A stretch of DNA of 64,000 bases from Podospora comata (lineage: Eukaryota > Ascomycota > Sordariomycetes > Sordariales > Podosporaceae), in the NCBI GenBank assembly GCA_017354895.1, contig CP071497.1:1116001-1180000 (forward strand). The letters run 5' to 3'. A program made the position numbers and the translations under genes. Below the pieces are notes generated by a model. The model worked only from the letters and a program-made list of their open reading frames with translations. It was not told where the DNA came from and did not search any database. Below, in pieces: positions 53,583 through 63,915 of the stretch. The stretch's first letter is position 1. Each line of letters opens with the position of its first letter.

Positions 53583-53590
53583 TCCAGGCA
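53583..53590 (+). repeat. 8-base target site duplication, right (TCCAGGCA)
   Basis: Directly abuts the right end of the MITE and is identical to 53247-53254. Confidence 0.9.
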
Positions 53591-53640
53591 TTTCAAACTG
53601 CAGATCATTGATTGCAAGGAGCTAGTCAGACCTTAAACTA

Positions 53641-53897
53641 GCCTGATATTTTGAGCAATCACCACCCCACGAGGATCCACCTTCATCTTCTCAAAAAGTT
53701 CACCTTGCATCCAGTTGTGTACGTGTGCCCTGTCCAACCCAGGCATAGGAGAGGCATATGTAATCGCCAACTTTGTCAAGCGGTGTAGGATGTAGTTGAA
53801 GCCGGATATCTTCAGTTCGGTTGGATGTCCACGGTTGGATGTCGAGAAGACGAATTGCGTGTGATTTCCGTTGAAGGGGAGTGTATGGGCTCGCCAT
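53641..53897 (-). pseudogene. broken N-terminal fragment of a HET-domain gene
   Basis: A minus-strand reading frame contains IRLLDI and DYICLSYAW, the characteristic start of fungal HET (heterokaryon incompatibility) domains, and more HET-like sequence follows downstream. Only the very beginning of the domain remains and the reading is broken; the rest of the gene is missing from the window. HET proteins take part in non-self recognition and their genes are often lost or fragmented in accessory regions. Treated as a fossil. Confidence 0.6.
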
Positions 53898-54559
53898 TAA
53901 TGAGAGTCGACTTCGAGGTCGCTGCGGCTATTAAAGTCCTGTTGGATATGTCAGGTCGGCAGGACAGAGATGGGGTAATTCCTGAGAAGTGAACAAGTAA
54001 AAGCCCCGCACCTTCAAGAAGGTGCTATGATAAGGTGGGATGCGCGACCGGTTAGCTCTCCAGATGCACATCATTGCTGCCTTGCTGCCTTGCCACCTCT
54101 AGAGAGCAAAACCAGGGACACGTGAGGAGAGAGGTGGCTAGTGAGGAGAGAATCGGAAGCGGTTGAATGGTTCCTCAGCGCAATCGTCCGTCCCAATGTT
54201 CAGTGAATGAAGAGCAAAAGCTGGGCCTCGCAAAATCGGTAGACGTGTTAAGACGTGTAATTTCGCGTCTCGATTCTTTGGGTGGGTACCTAGGTATCAC
54301 CCTAGCTCAAGTGTAGTCCATCTAGATAGGGCGATGGCTGTGTAAGTGTGTGTGCTAAGTCCCCGACCTCCGGATATCCCTGAATTTCCCTGATAGCTAT
54401 GCAGAAGCCATTATATCTCTATCCTGAAGCCAGAACCTCACCAACATGGTGCATGGACGATGTGGCCCACCCATTACTGCGGAGTGTGTGTGTGTCACGT
54501 TTATTAGCCATGCCCGGCTTGTCCGGGCAACGAAAAGGCTACCTGATGGTAGGTAGAGG
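53898..54559. other. gene-poor region
   Basis: No gene seen between the HET fragment and the AT-rich patch. A GGTACCTAGGTA-type motif near 54287 resembles other simple motifs in the window. Confidence 0.45.
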
Positions 54560-55020
54560 CTGTGGTAACTATACTATACTAAATACATAATGGATTCTAC
54601 CTAAGGCTATAGGCTATATATATATTACTATTTTTAAACTTATACGTCATTACGGTAGTGTAAGGTAAGGGCGTAAATATCCCTTTGTTGGCCGTAACTA
54701 AGATCCAGTTCCTAGTCTAACAGCACGTATATAGCTATTCCTATACCCATGTGTCGTTCGCATAATACTCTCGCCACATTCGCTACCCCCGGAAGGCGTG
54801 GGTTATAGTGCTGATAAATGGTAAAGTTATTGGCTCGAGATGCTAGCTGTACCGGTTATTATACTATTCGGTACGCATATATGTAAAAATATACGCGTAA
54901 TATTATTTATATTCGCGGTTTTCCTAGAGCCATCTTTTAGTGCCGATAGCCCGCCGCGCGAGGTGTTATATGCGATTTTTCGTCGTCGTCGGGTGGGTTA
55001 ATTCTCCGACGAAATAGTGT
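54560..55020. other. AT-rich, TA-dinucleotide-rich RIP-like patch
   Basis: Base composition shifts sharply to A+T with many TA dinucleotides and dense stop codons in all frames, unlike the flanks. This is what repeat-induced point mutation leaves in old repeats, but no parent element is recognisable. Confidence 0.55.
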
Positions 55021-55190
55021 TTTTTTGTGTCGCCGGCAAGGCCACTAATAGGGCCCAGGTTGGCTTGCGGGCAAAAGGCCCATTTTCCTGGGTCCCACTG
55101 GTAGGCCGGTTAACAGTGGGAGCCAAGAAAAACTTTTTGGAGGGGAAGGTAGGAGATAATAAGAGGATATAACTACAGCAGATGAAGATT

Positions 55191-55367
55191 GCGTCTCTGC
55201 ACTGGCTCTGACAAATTTCTCCTTTTTTTTCACCAAGACGAAAAACAGAACGCCATACGCCATGCTCCATACTCCATACTCCATACTCCATACTCCATAC
55301 TCCATACTCCAGACGCCAAGCGCGAAACGCCAAAAAGCCAAACCAGCGCCTCTGCATTGGCTCTGAC
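55191..55367 (+). repeat. 22-base near-identical direct repeats flanking a tandem array
   Basis: The 22-base segments at 55191-55212 and 55346-55367 (core TGGCTCTGAC) differ at two positions, both C/T transitions. They bracket the 7-base tandem array. Possible remnant of an insertion or a local duplication. Confidence 0.65.
55253..55308 (+). repeat. 7-base tandem repeat (CCATACT)n
   Basis: Six perfect CCATACT units (55267-55308) preceded by two degenerate ones. The array creates long open minus-strand frames with a repeating W-S-M-E-Y-G-V pattern that are artefacts. Confidence 0.97.
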
Positions 55368-55399
55368 GGTCTGACCTGGCCCCCCACCCCTATCCCTCA

Positions 55400-56631
55400 C
55401 CAAAGTGAAGGACGGAGGATGGAGAGGTCAACGTTCAGTGTTCCCAGGTGACACCACGAGGAGGTTGCAGAATCCGACTTTGCCACCCATCTCGAAAAGT
55501 GCTAGCACATCGTGTCAAGATTGTGGGTAGCGATGGCTGTAGGTGATGTCGATCGTAGTCGATGACGGTTGTTGCCGATGAGAGCTGTTAGTGGTGGCGA
55601 TAGTAGATGGTGGCAATTGGTGACGGTTGTCAGTGATGGCGATTGTGAGTGATGATAATTGTAGCTAGGTCATGCTGAATTGACAAGGTGGAATCATGGG
55701 TTGATGTTGCTTGGAGCCGAGAAGATTCAAGTAATAAATAACAGGATGACGAGGGTCGCGGTAGGCTGGGAGCGAGGGTAGTCGAGGATAGGACGAAAGC
55801 CGACGGCTATAGAGAGAAAGATTGAAGGAAAGAATGATTGGGCTAGTGAACGAGAGTGTTGAGTTCGGAAACCTAGACAGTTGATGCCAAGCATGTGATT
55901 GAACTTGTGAGATTGTCTGACAAAAAAACAGAGGTGCTCAGAAAGAGCGTACAGTAGGATATTTATACATGAAGAGCAGGAGACTTATCTGCCAAGACCC
56001 TAGAAATCAGGCTGGCCTTAGTGTAACCGTATAATCCACCCTGTGACTCTATCGAGTCTTGCATGCCTTTATTTACGGGGCCGGGAAGGGACAGGAAATG
56101 CAAAGTTTATGGGGGGCGGTCTCTTCCATGAAATTGAGGAAGCCACAGCTGAGTCTGCCACTGCATGTGTCCAAGGCGTTACAACAGTACCCATTTAGCA
56201 CTGTAAATTCTAATTTGGTGACAGCGCCCAATGCTCCACATAACGGTTGGTCACGATAAGGTAATGCTCTTGACATAGCTCACTGATGTTGTAAGTGGGG
56301 CTCGAGATATGGAAACAGACCCGACTTTATCCTCCGGTGAACCTTTGAGTATGTACATGATTATTGACTCGCCACCCAGGATGTGTTTAGTTCTGTCGCG
56401 CATACCCTATGAAGGACCCCTCTGTGTCCATGATCAACAGGCAGCGTCAGGACATCCTTCCACGGTTTGACGACTGAACTGGCTTTGATCGAGGCCACTT
56501 AGCCAAGGAGTTTATGAGTCAGATTCAAAAATCTTCAGAAATAACTGAGGTTCGCATCGTCAGAGACCCTCCCGCCAGCCAACATGCATTGATCTTCCCT
56601 TGCCACCAACCCCAAATCTTGTAGATACCAT
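55400..56631. other. gene-poor region with imperfect GATGGC/GGTGAC-type repeats
   Basis: No gene seen. At about 55530-55670 short G/T/A-rich motifs (variants of GGTGACGGTTGT, GTGATGGCGAT) recur imperfectly. Confidence 0.45.
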
Positions 56632-58282
56632 CTACCAACTCACGGGCAACTTCACAATCCCCACGTCCCGATCCAAAGGCGTGTACTCAATCTCGTCGAT
56701 TGGCTTCGCCAGCTTCAAGCTCGGAACCCTATCAAACAGCGTGGCTTTCCACATGTTATCAGCCAAACACGTGCAACCCACACCGGACACACGAGAACCT
56801 CGAAACTTACCAAACACAGTCATCAGCTCAGTTTTTGCCAGATGCTCCCCGATACACCGGTGTGGGCCAAACCCAAACCCGAGGGCACATTCCTGTCCCC
56901 ACTTGCGGTGCATGTCGAATCTTTCGGGGTCCGAGAAAATGTCTTCATCTCTGTTGGCTGATTGGTTCGAGGCGATAATGCCCTCTCCGGCGCGGATGAT
57001 CTGTCGAGAATTTCATCAGCCATGGCGCCTTCTGGCCAAGGTTTTGGACTGACCTACCTTGCCACCAATCTCCACATCCTCCTTAGCAGTCCTCTTCATG
57101 GCCATGGCAGACGCAGTATGGTACCGGCACAGCTCCTCAACAAACGGACCCGCCCACTTCTCTGGGTCGGCCTTGAGCTCAGCAAGCTGGTCAGGGTTCT
57201 GGAAGAGGGTTACCACGCCCTTTGACACATGGTTAGCTTTGCCACTGGCACATGGATACAAGAACAGCAGCATACCAAAGCAATCATGTTCACCATCGTA
57301 GCATTCCCAGCAACAAGCAGCAAAAACGCCATTTGCACCGCATCTTCCTTGCTCAGATTCCCAGTCTTGACTTGCTCTGTCACCAGCCTGCTGACGAGGT
57401 CATCTTTAGGGGACTCAAGACGCTTCTCAACGAGTTGGTTGAGGTACTTGAGGAGCTCTCTGAAGTCACATGTCAGCTTGCCAGTCGGGCTAGTCCGAGA
57501 TTGGATACTACGGACTGTGCGGCACCAGATGCTTCTCTGGCCGTTGAGCTACCGTTTGTGCGGATGGCATTTTGTTGGGTCAAAAACTCGAGGTCTTCAA
57601 AAGGGACTCCAAGGATGGTGTAGATCATCTGAGCCTGTTAGCGGCCAACTGGAGGGCTACCAGTTAGCTCTTGGGAAACTTACGTAAGATGGGACAGGCA
57701 AAGCGAACTCCTGAACCAGATCCATCGGGCCAGAGGAGCACCCCTTGCTCTTCATCTTGTCAAGCAAATCCGTGACTGTCTTGGTGATGTAGGGCTTCAA
57801 AGAGTCGATGTGCTCTGTCGTGAAGGCGAATTCGACCATGCCACTGTCCCCGCTTGTCAGTTCAAACCCCCGAATGTGTTGACAGTGTCAACATACCGAT
57901 ACTTGGTATGCTCCGGGGGATCCATATCCACAAAGGTAGGTCTCTGCTTCGCAGCGAGCTTCCCATTGGCGTTCAGCTCCGGGAAGCCAGGGCGTCTTCT
58001 TTCCTTTGACAGCCGCTGATCAGTAGCCACCTGACAAACGTCCTTGTACTTTGTCACCAGCCACGCCGGTGACCCATCAAACAGCTTCACCTTCGACACC
58101 GGATCCGTCTTCCTCAGCTTGGCAAACTCAGCTGGAGGATCAAGTCCGGAGGCCCTTTTAAAGGGAAAACCGGGCATATCGACCGCTCCCATGGTGGCTA
58201 AACTGCGCTTGAGAAAGTGGAGGGTGGTGGTTCGGAATCGTGGCTGGGAGAGACGGGGCGTTTGGGTGAGGATGGCGGTCAT
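56632..58282 (-). CDS. nitric oxide reductase cytochrome P450nor (CYP55A)
   Basis: Soluble P450 that reduces 2 NO to N2O directly with NAD(P)H in fungal denitrification and NO detoxification. Seven exons on the minus strand: 57897-58282, 57684-57843, 57516-57628, 57276-57459, 57058-57219, 56811-57000 and 56632-56744, giving 435 residues. Family-specific sequences include [72 protein letters not shown] and the heme loop [14 protein letters not shown]. The I-helix AGNATMVNM with its Thr is the P450nor form. Residues 1-30 contain no acidic residue and several Arg/Lys, like a mitochondrial presequence; Met31 (58192) begins [11 protein letters not shown], close to the start of the cytosolic Fusarium enzyme, and would give 405 residues. 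Two isoforms from two starts are therefore likely. Confidence 0.96.
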
Positions 58283-58658
58283 TTTTGAACTGGCATGCAC
58301 CGAAAAAATGGGGTGGCTAATTGTGTTGGTATCACCCCAAATGTTTATTGACCATGGATCATTGTTACAAAGCATGAATACGTCATCTGCTCGTCAAAAT
58401 CGAACGCATTGCAGGTGTAGTGGAGAAATGTCTTCATTGGATGGTTTATCTGATGCTGTGGTGATGAGGTGATCCGCTATCTGATGCTCAGGCTTCTGCA
58501 GAGTCGGCGTCCTGCGGCCACGGCGGTTGGAGTTAGTTGTAATAGGCTCCAAACCGAAGCTCTCCCCACCAAGCACAATCTGCTGCTTGGCTGCTCTGTA
58601 ATTCCGCAATGTCCACTGCTATCTTGAGCTTCCTGTGCGAACTGAGCTCCCTCCATTT
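58283..58658. promoter_or_regulatory. upstream region of P450nor gene
   Basis: 376 bases between the P450nor start and the stop codon of the next minus-strand gene. It should hold the P450nor promoter; no specific site could be assigned. Confidence 0.4.
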
Positions 58659-59663
58659 TCAATCCCTTTGTTTCATCGCCTGCTTGATTTTCGCCCTCAG
58701 GGTGCGTTGTTTCTCCATGACTTTGATCTTCCAAGCTGGTGTATTTTCTTCTCGTGCAAAGTGATCTCGAAGTTTCTGTTCCAAATCCGGCGGGAGTGAT
58801 TGATTCGGTGCCAATTTTGTTTTCCATTGTTTTAGCTGCTGAAGCGTCCCTATACGGTACCTGGCAATGCGGCTAGCGGCTGCGATGTTATTTGATGTGG
58901 AAAGCTGGGATAGAACGTCCCAGGCCTGCAGGGTTCTCGCATCGTGGATGAAATGGGCCAGCTTATAGAAGGCGTCGATAGGGATTGATGTCCTGCCAAT
59001 ATAAAGATCAATTCCTTTGACCATACCGATTGTCTGCAGCGTTGTCCATCGGTCTCTCCAGATTGAGTTGCAGAGCAGCTCCAAGCAGCGCTCAAACACA
59101 GATTTTGCTTCTTTTGAGGGCTCTGGCAGAGATAATAGTCGTAGGATGGACGCATATTGTTTTCGAAAAGCGTCTTTGTCTTGTGGGCGGGTCGCGGTGT
59201 TAACAGCCAAAGCATGCATTTCCCGGAGTGTTTTGGCGACTTGCTCTAGATCCCATCGTTTCGGCGGCTTTCCCATGAAACCTCTCACGTGGTCAGCCCT
59301 GGTAACGAGGTCGTTCTGCTGTAGGTTGTAACTTTTGGCCTCGTCAGGTTGATGAGGGTTGATGCAGAGGGGTCGAAGGAAGAACATCTGCTCCTTGGTC
59401 TCATGGCGCATATATCGCAGATAGTGTTCGATCTCGAACTGTAACTTGGCATCGTTACCATTAAGGACAATTGGCCGCGTCTTTTTCTTGGTCTGTACTG
59501 GGGGAATGAGAAAATTGTAAGTGGGATGGGTTATTGGTAGGTCGTGCAAGCTGCAATGGAGAGGACTGAGAGGGTCGTTTGATGGGTTAACCAGAAGAAA
59601 CCGCGCAATTCCTCTCAGCGGGAGGTTCTGGTAAACGAATTCTTTTGCCCGCAGCACAACCAT
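58659..59663 (-). CDS. unknown fungal protein
   Basis: Single-exon frame of 334 residues from ATG 59663; the frame is open further upstream but has no ATG there. The beginning AKEFVYQNLPLRGIARFLLVNPS is basic and amphipathic. The rest is Leu-rich helical with repeated short amphipathic helices, and the end is strongly basic (Lys/Arg). Composition and even codon use support a real gene. I do not recognise the family; a mitochondrial or RNA-associated role is conceivable from the basic ends but not shown. Confidence 0.7.
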   Translation of the reverse strand: MVVLRAKEFVYQNLPLRGIARFLLVNPSNDPLSPLHCSLHDLPITHPTYNFLIPPVQTKKKTRPIVLNGNDAKLQFEIEHYLRYMRHETKEQMFFLRPLCINPHQPDEAKSYNLQQNDLVTRADHVRGFMGKPPKRWDLEQVAKTLREMHALAVNTATRPQDKDAFRKQYASILRLLSLPEPSKEAKSVFERCLELLCNSIWRDRWTTLQTIGMVKGIDLYIGRTSIPIDAFYKLAHFIHDARTLQAWDVLSQLSTSNNIAAASRIARYRIGTLQQLKQWKTKLAPNQSLPPDLEQKLRDHFAREENTPAWKIKVMEKQRTLRAKIKQAMKQRD

Positions 59664-60514
59664 AGCTGTTGATGTGATTCGATTGTTGAGTGCCGGGGGT
59701 TGTGTTTTAGCAATTCTCGTGCTCCGAAAAGATTGCACCGACGAGAGGCGAGGCGAGGCGCTCGGGCCATATTAGAGCACCACAAAATATACCCTAGATG
59801 CCACCTCTTCAACGTGCCTACTTTGTGTAAACAGCAGGCTTTAAGGCCTGCTCCACATTAGACGACCGTCGACGCACCATTGTTAGCCATCCGCTGCAAT
59901 TTTCCCGCTGTCTCCGCTGTTCGACTTTTCTCTCGATGGGACAATTGTCTATCAATCCAGCAGGGAGCTTCTTGTTTTGAACAACGTGGAATGTATTGGC
60001 GATGATGCCCTTGACTGCTCGGAGGTCATTCTGCCCTTGAATGGCGTCTTGATCTGCCGTTGTTTCTACCACCTTCCAGAATGCCCATCACCCTTATGAC
60101 CATTGATATGCTGGTCATCTTCACGTTTCCTATCATGATGAACCATCAGTGGCCTCGAAGACCCACACCGGCCCAAAAAACCACCATGTCAGCCTCAACC
60201 AAAACACGCGGCGTAGCACACCTCCTGGCCCCAACCCATGAGCCAGGCCAACCCCAGACCACCCTCAACACTACAACCACAATCCGATCCCCGGAGATCA
60301 TGATTCACAGAACCACGGATGTCAATCCTCTGCAAATCCATTCACCACCATCGAAAATCACAGTCTCGACCTGAACCACCAACCGCTCTTCTCCACCATC
60401 ATCGCGACGCCCCATTCTGCCCAAAGTCTTCTTAACCCAGCATGTCCTCCAAACCTCAAATCCAATCATGTCAATCCCCAAAGATAGCCCATTCTTCGAA
60501 ATATTATCGCCAAA
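59664..60514. other. intergenic
   Basis: 851 bases between two divergent genes; no gene or repeat recognised. Confidence 0.5.
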
Positions 60515-61089
60515 ATGCCACCACAACCCCTCCCCCCACCATTCCCCAGCAGCCTCGCCCGCCGGAGAACAACCCGCCAACTAGGCTTTTCCTCCGTCCA
60601 ATCCTTTACAGAATGGGAAGAAGCGCTCGTCTTAGACCACCTCTCGGCATTTATATGCGATTACCTCGCCCTCGGACTCACTGTTGTCCCTCGCAAAGGG
60701 AATGCCTTCATCCAGTTTGTGGACTTGGACAATGCGGTAAAACGTCGGATCCAACAGCTGGAGGATGGTGATTTTATGGAAGCTTATAATCCTGATAAAT
60801 CAGATTGTGAGTACCACAGTGCAGTGTAGAGAGAACGGGACTGACTGAAGAAACAGGGACAGCAAGGGATCATTATAAACAGTTCATTGTTAGTATTGTT
60901 GCCGAAGATAAATGGTACGGGGAGAATGGGGATGAGACGGCGGAATTGTATAAACGGGGATGGGACGGGGCAAAGTTGACGAGGAAGATGTTTCGGTTGC
61001 TGGAGTTTTTGATACAAGAGTGGAAAGATGGGGCGGGGGCGGAGGATGTAGTTGAGGAGGCGGTGAGGAGGAAGATGATAAGCAGGTGA
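60515..61089 (+). CDS. small unknown fungal protein
   Basis: Exons 60515-60806 and 60857-61089 (intron 50 bases, GTGAGT donor, CTGACTGA branch region, ACAG acceptor) give 174 residues. The join restores NPDKSDWTARDHYKQFIVSI. The N-terminal 25 residues are Pro/Arg-rich and could be a mitochondrial presequence. The body includes FTEWEEALVLDHLSAFICDY and a C-terminal helical segment RKMFRLLEFLIQEWKDGAG. I recognise no family. Confidence 0.7.
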
Positions 61090-61441
61090 TTTACGATTGT
61101 TTTGCGTTGTGTTAGCGGGCAGCATTGGCGGTGGCGTTTTTGGGGGGTTTGTTGCATTTTCAGCGTGTGGGGTCGGGGCGTTCAATGTATGTAGTGAGTG
61201 CAATTCAAAAGCACTTGGTCAGTCTTGCTCGGTAGGTCGGGTACAAATGGAAACAAGAAGAGAAAGACACTAGATCACCATGATACCATTCTAGCAGTGA
61301 TGAGAGAATGGAAAGTCCATCGTGTTTTTTTCTTTGTTTGCTTCACCCTCCACTCATCAAGAAAATCCTCTGCCACTTTGTCTCTCTCCAAAATGCAGTC
61401 GAGTCAATGTTTCTTAGAATCCTGGCAGATTCAACAGTTGG
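61090..61441. other. intergenic
   Basis: 352 bases, nothing seen. Confidence 0.5.
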
Positions 61442-61733
61442 TTACAACCCACCATCCATGTCAGGTGCCGGCTGATATTCCCTCGCGCCGTGGTAAGCGT
61501 CCCCATGTTCATCTTTGAACCATATCTCCCCGTCACTATTGCCCAATTCCACTCGGTACCCAGCAGGTTGAGGTGCATTTCACAGTGCACGGACAGCCGG
61601 AAACAGTGTCATTTGCTGCCTTTTGAATTCCATGGAGATAATCTCGGTAGAAAAAAGTTATTTTATCGAAAGGGGTTCCTCGCCGTCCGTCATCATAGAT
61701 TCGATAGGATTGTTGAAGTTGTTGGGAGCTCAT
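61442..61733 (-). pseudogene. small unknown gene read in two frames (one apparent frameshift)
   Basis: From ATG 61733 a frame reads MSSQQLQQSYRIYDD, KITFFYRDYLHGIQKAANDT and CPCTVKC. From about 61575 protein-like sequence continues in another frame (QPAGYRVELG, DGEIWFKDEHGDAYHGA) to a stop at 61442. No intron of acceptable size joins the two, so either the gene is broken by one frameshift or the sequence has an error. Family unknown. Confidence 0.45.
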
Positions 61734-61991
61734 GTCCGAGCTGGCAATCAGCATACAAATACCATCTACCCCCTGAAGCGGAGGTTGTCCTAAGTCCTAC
61801 CGGAAGTCTTCCTAAAGACACTTCATGCGATTACGTCTTTGTTCACATATTATGTCTTCGTAACCATCAAGGTACTCATGCCGAGCCTATAGTTCATCCC
61901 GTCGTCGAGAACTGATCAAGTTAAGTGCAACTAAGCGACAAGAAGCTAATGGTGCGTCTGCTTTTGCTGCACGTACACAGTCGCGTCCGCC

Positions 61992-63366
61992 ATGCCTTCT
62001 TCTCTCCTGCCACCTCACAAGAATCAAGATTTGTCAAAGCGGGCATCTCCACGACCTATAGAAGACACATCTGGTGAGCCAGCGATTGGCATCGGCGCCC
62101 ATCAACACACTGACCCGGTTGCTTTCTGGGCGAAGGAAGGGCGCTGGCCAAAGGAGCAGGACTGGCCGGAGGAGACCTCAACGACAGATTTTGCCGTGGA
62201 CCGTTGTCTCCTTGCGCGGAAGAAATCCTCGTTCAGTCTGTCTCGGAAGCGATCGAACTCTGGTACCTCCATGACGCCCAGCGACCACAAGCCGAGGGAG
62301 GAGAATAGTGCACCGTATCAGGACGCGCGGTACCCGCTCCTGCTCCAGTCTAAGGGCTCATATATGGAAATCTCTCAGCTTGGTATCACAGATACGAGTA
62401 AGAAACTTATTAGGGACCTTCTTAGCGGTAAACAGCCGGTCCCTAATGAGACGCTCTTCGACGACGATATCTTTGTGGATGTTTGTCGTAACCTCCACAA
62501 TAAGAATGAGGCGAGGATCATTCAAGACATCCAAGGCTTATCGTTCCTTCGGCGGAATCGCTCGCACTTCGGAAAAAGAACTATAAACGCCTTATCGAGA
62601 GCGTTAACAAAGGGTGGGACAATTCGATCCCCTCACCGGCACCCGTCCACAGCCTGACTACTCCGTTGGGTTCAAACGAGACGCATTTACCGATGATCAG
62701 CTCGCCAAGCTATTGCCCTTTATCGGCGACTTTATCGCCGGGGACCAGTCCTTCTTTATGGCCACGTACTGTATGTGCTTCCCGTTCTTGACTTGCGAGG
62801 TTAAGTGCGGCGCCGCGGGGCTCAACATCGCCGACCGACAGAACGCCCACAGTATGACCCTTGCGGTGCTGGCCATTGTCGAGCTTTTCCGTGCTGTAAA
62901 GCGCGAGGATGAGGTTAACCGGGAGATCCTCGCCTTCTCCGTCTCGCATGACCATACCTCAGTCCGGATTTACGGCCACTACCCGGTCATAGCCGGGAAA
63001 GGCATCAAGTACTACCGCCAGCCGATCCACAAATTTGACTTTACTACACTTGACGGACAGGACAAATGGATGGCATATCGATTCACGAAGAATGTCTACG
63101 ACACATGGATGCCCAAGCATTTCGAGAACATCTGCTCTGCCATCAATCAGTTGCCGTCGGATTTGGACTTGGATGTCCCACCACTTTCTGAGGCGACCGG
63201 GCTTTCCCAGGATTTAGGAAACCTGATGCAGTCGGGTGCCGGCTCCCCTTCTGCTGGCGAGCAGGATCGCCAGCCGAGCATCGCTGAGCAGCAAGTGGTG
63301 ACTCCAGACACCTCATTCAGTGGGATAGCAAAGAGGAGGAAAGGCCGGAAGGTGGCAAACGGGTAG
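61992..63366 (+). pseudogene. broken copy of a DUF7924-type fungal gene
   Basis: Two plus-strand frames together show the features of a large sordariomycete family that I believe is labelled DUF7924. The N-terminal part has SDHKPREENSAPYQDARYPL and NEARIIQDI; the C-terminal part has RPQPDYSVGF, GDFIAGDQSFFMATYCMCF, FLTCEVKCGAAGLNIADRQN and SVSHDHTSVRIYGHYPVI. The reading is interrupted, with about two breaks, and ends in a basic KRRKGRK tail. The spacing of a conserved PD with a later E-V-K recalls the PD-(D/E)xK nuclease core, which is my inference. Such genes are often present in many variable copies. Function unknown; treated as a relic. Confidence 0.7.
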
Positions 63367-63915
63367 ATAGGATTTGCATTCCAGACCGAAATTTGGCGTG
63401 ATGACTGTTGCCTTGCGACCTTACCATGCATGCCTGGGCGCACTTTCATTGCCCGCCACAACGTAACTCGGCGGCTCTTCTCGAAAACGGCATCGGATGG
63501 CAAAGCATAGGCGTAGATACTATACTGAAACAGATCACAGAGCAGTCCCCCCGAAGCCAAAAAGAAATGCAGCCATCGTTCGACTCCGCTTTGAAGCTGA
63601 AGGTCAGAACGTGAAGCCAGGCTTACTAACCATTGGTCAAAGCATGATGCCTACCTCTGTGAGAGTGACAACTATTTTTCGAGACGTCTAGGAAAGAGCG
63701 AGTGGATAATTAACCCCTTGTACCTTCCAAAGACTTGTCTCAGGGCCGATCAGCAGCGGCAGTGGACGACCTCGACATGGAAGGAACAACGGACCTTTGG
63801 TCCCATGCACTTTGTGGGACTGATTTGTCCCGCTCCTCAGGCTCTCACAACAGCTCCCACAACATCCAGAACAACGCCTCACCAACAGTCCACAAGTCAA
63901 CCGGCATCAGCAATA
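63367..63915. other. intergenic
   Basis: 549 bases without a supportable gene. Confidence 0.5.

Noticed and set aside
55045-55387. Two minus-strand frames with W-S-M-E-Y-G-V repeats
   Set aside because: Produced by the 7-base tandem array; not a protein.
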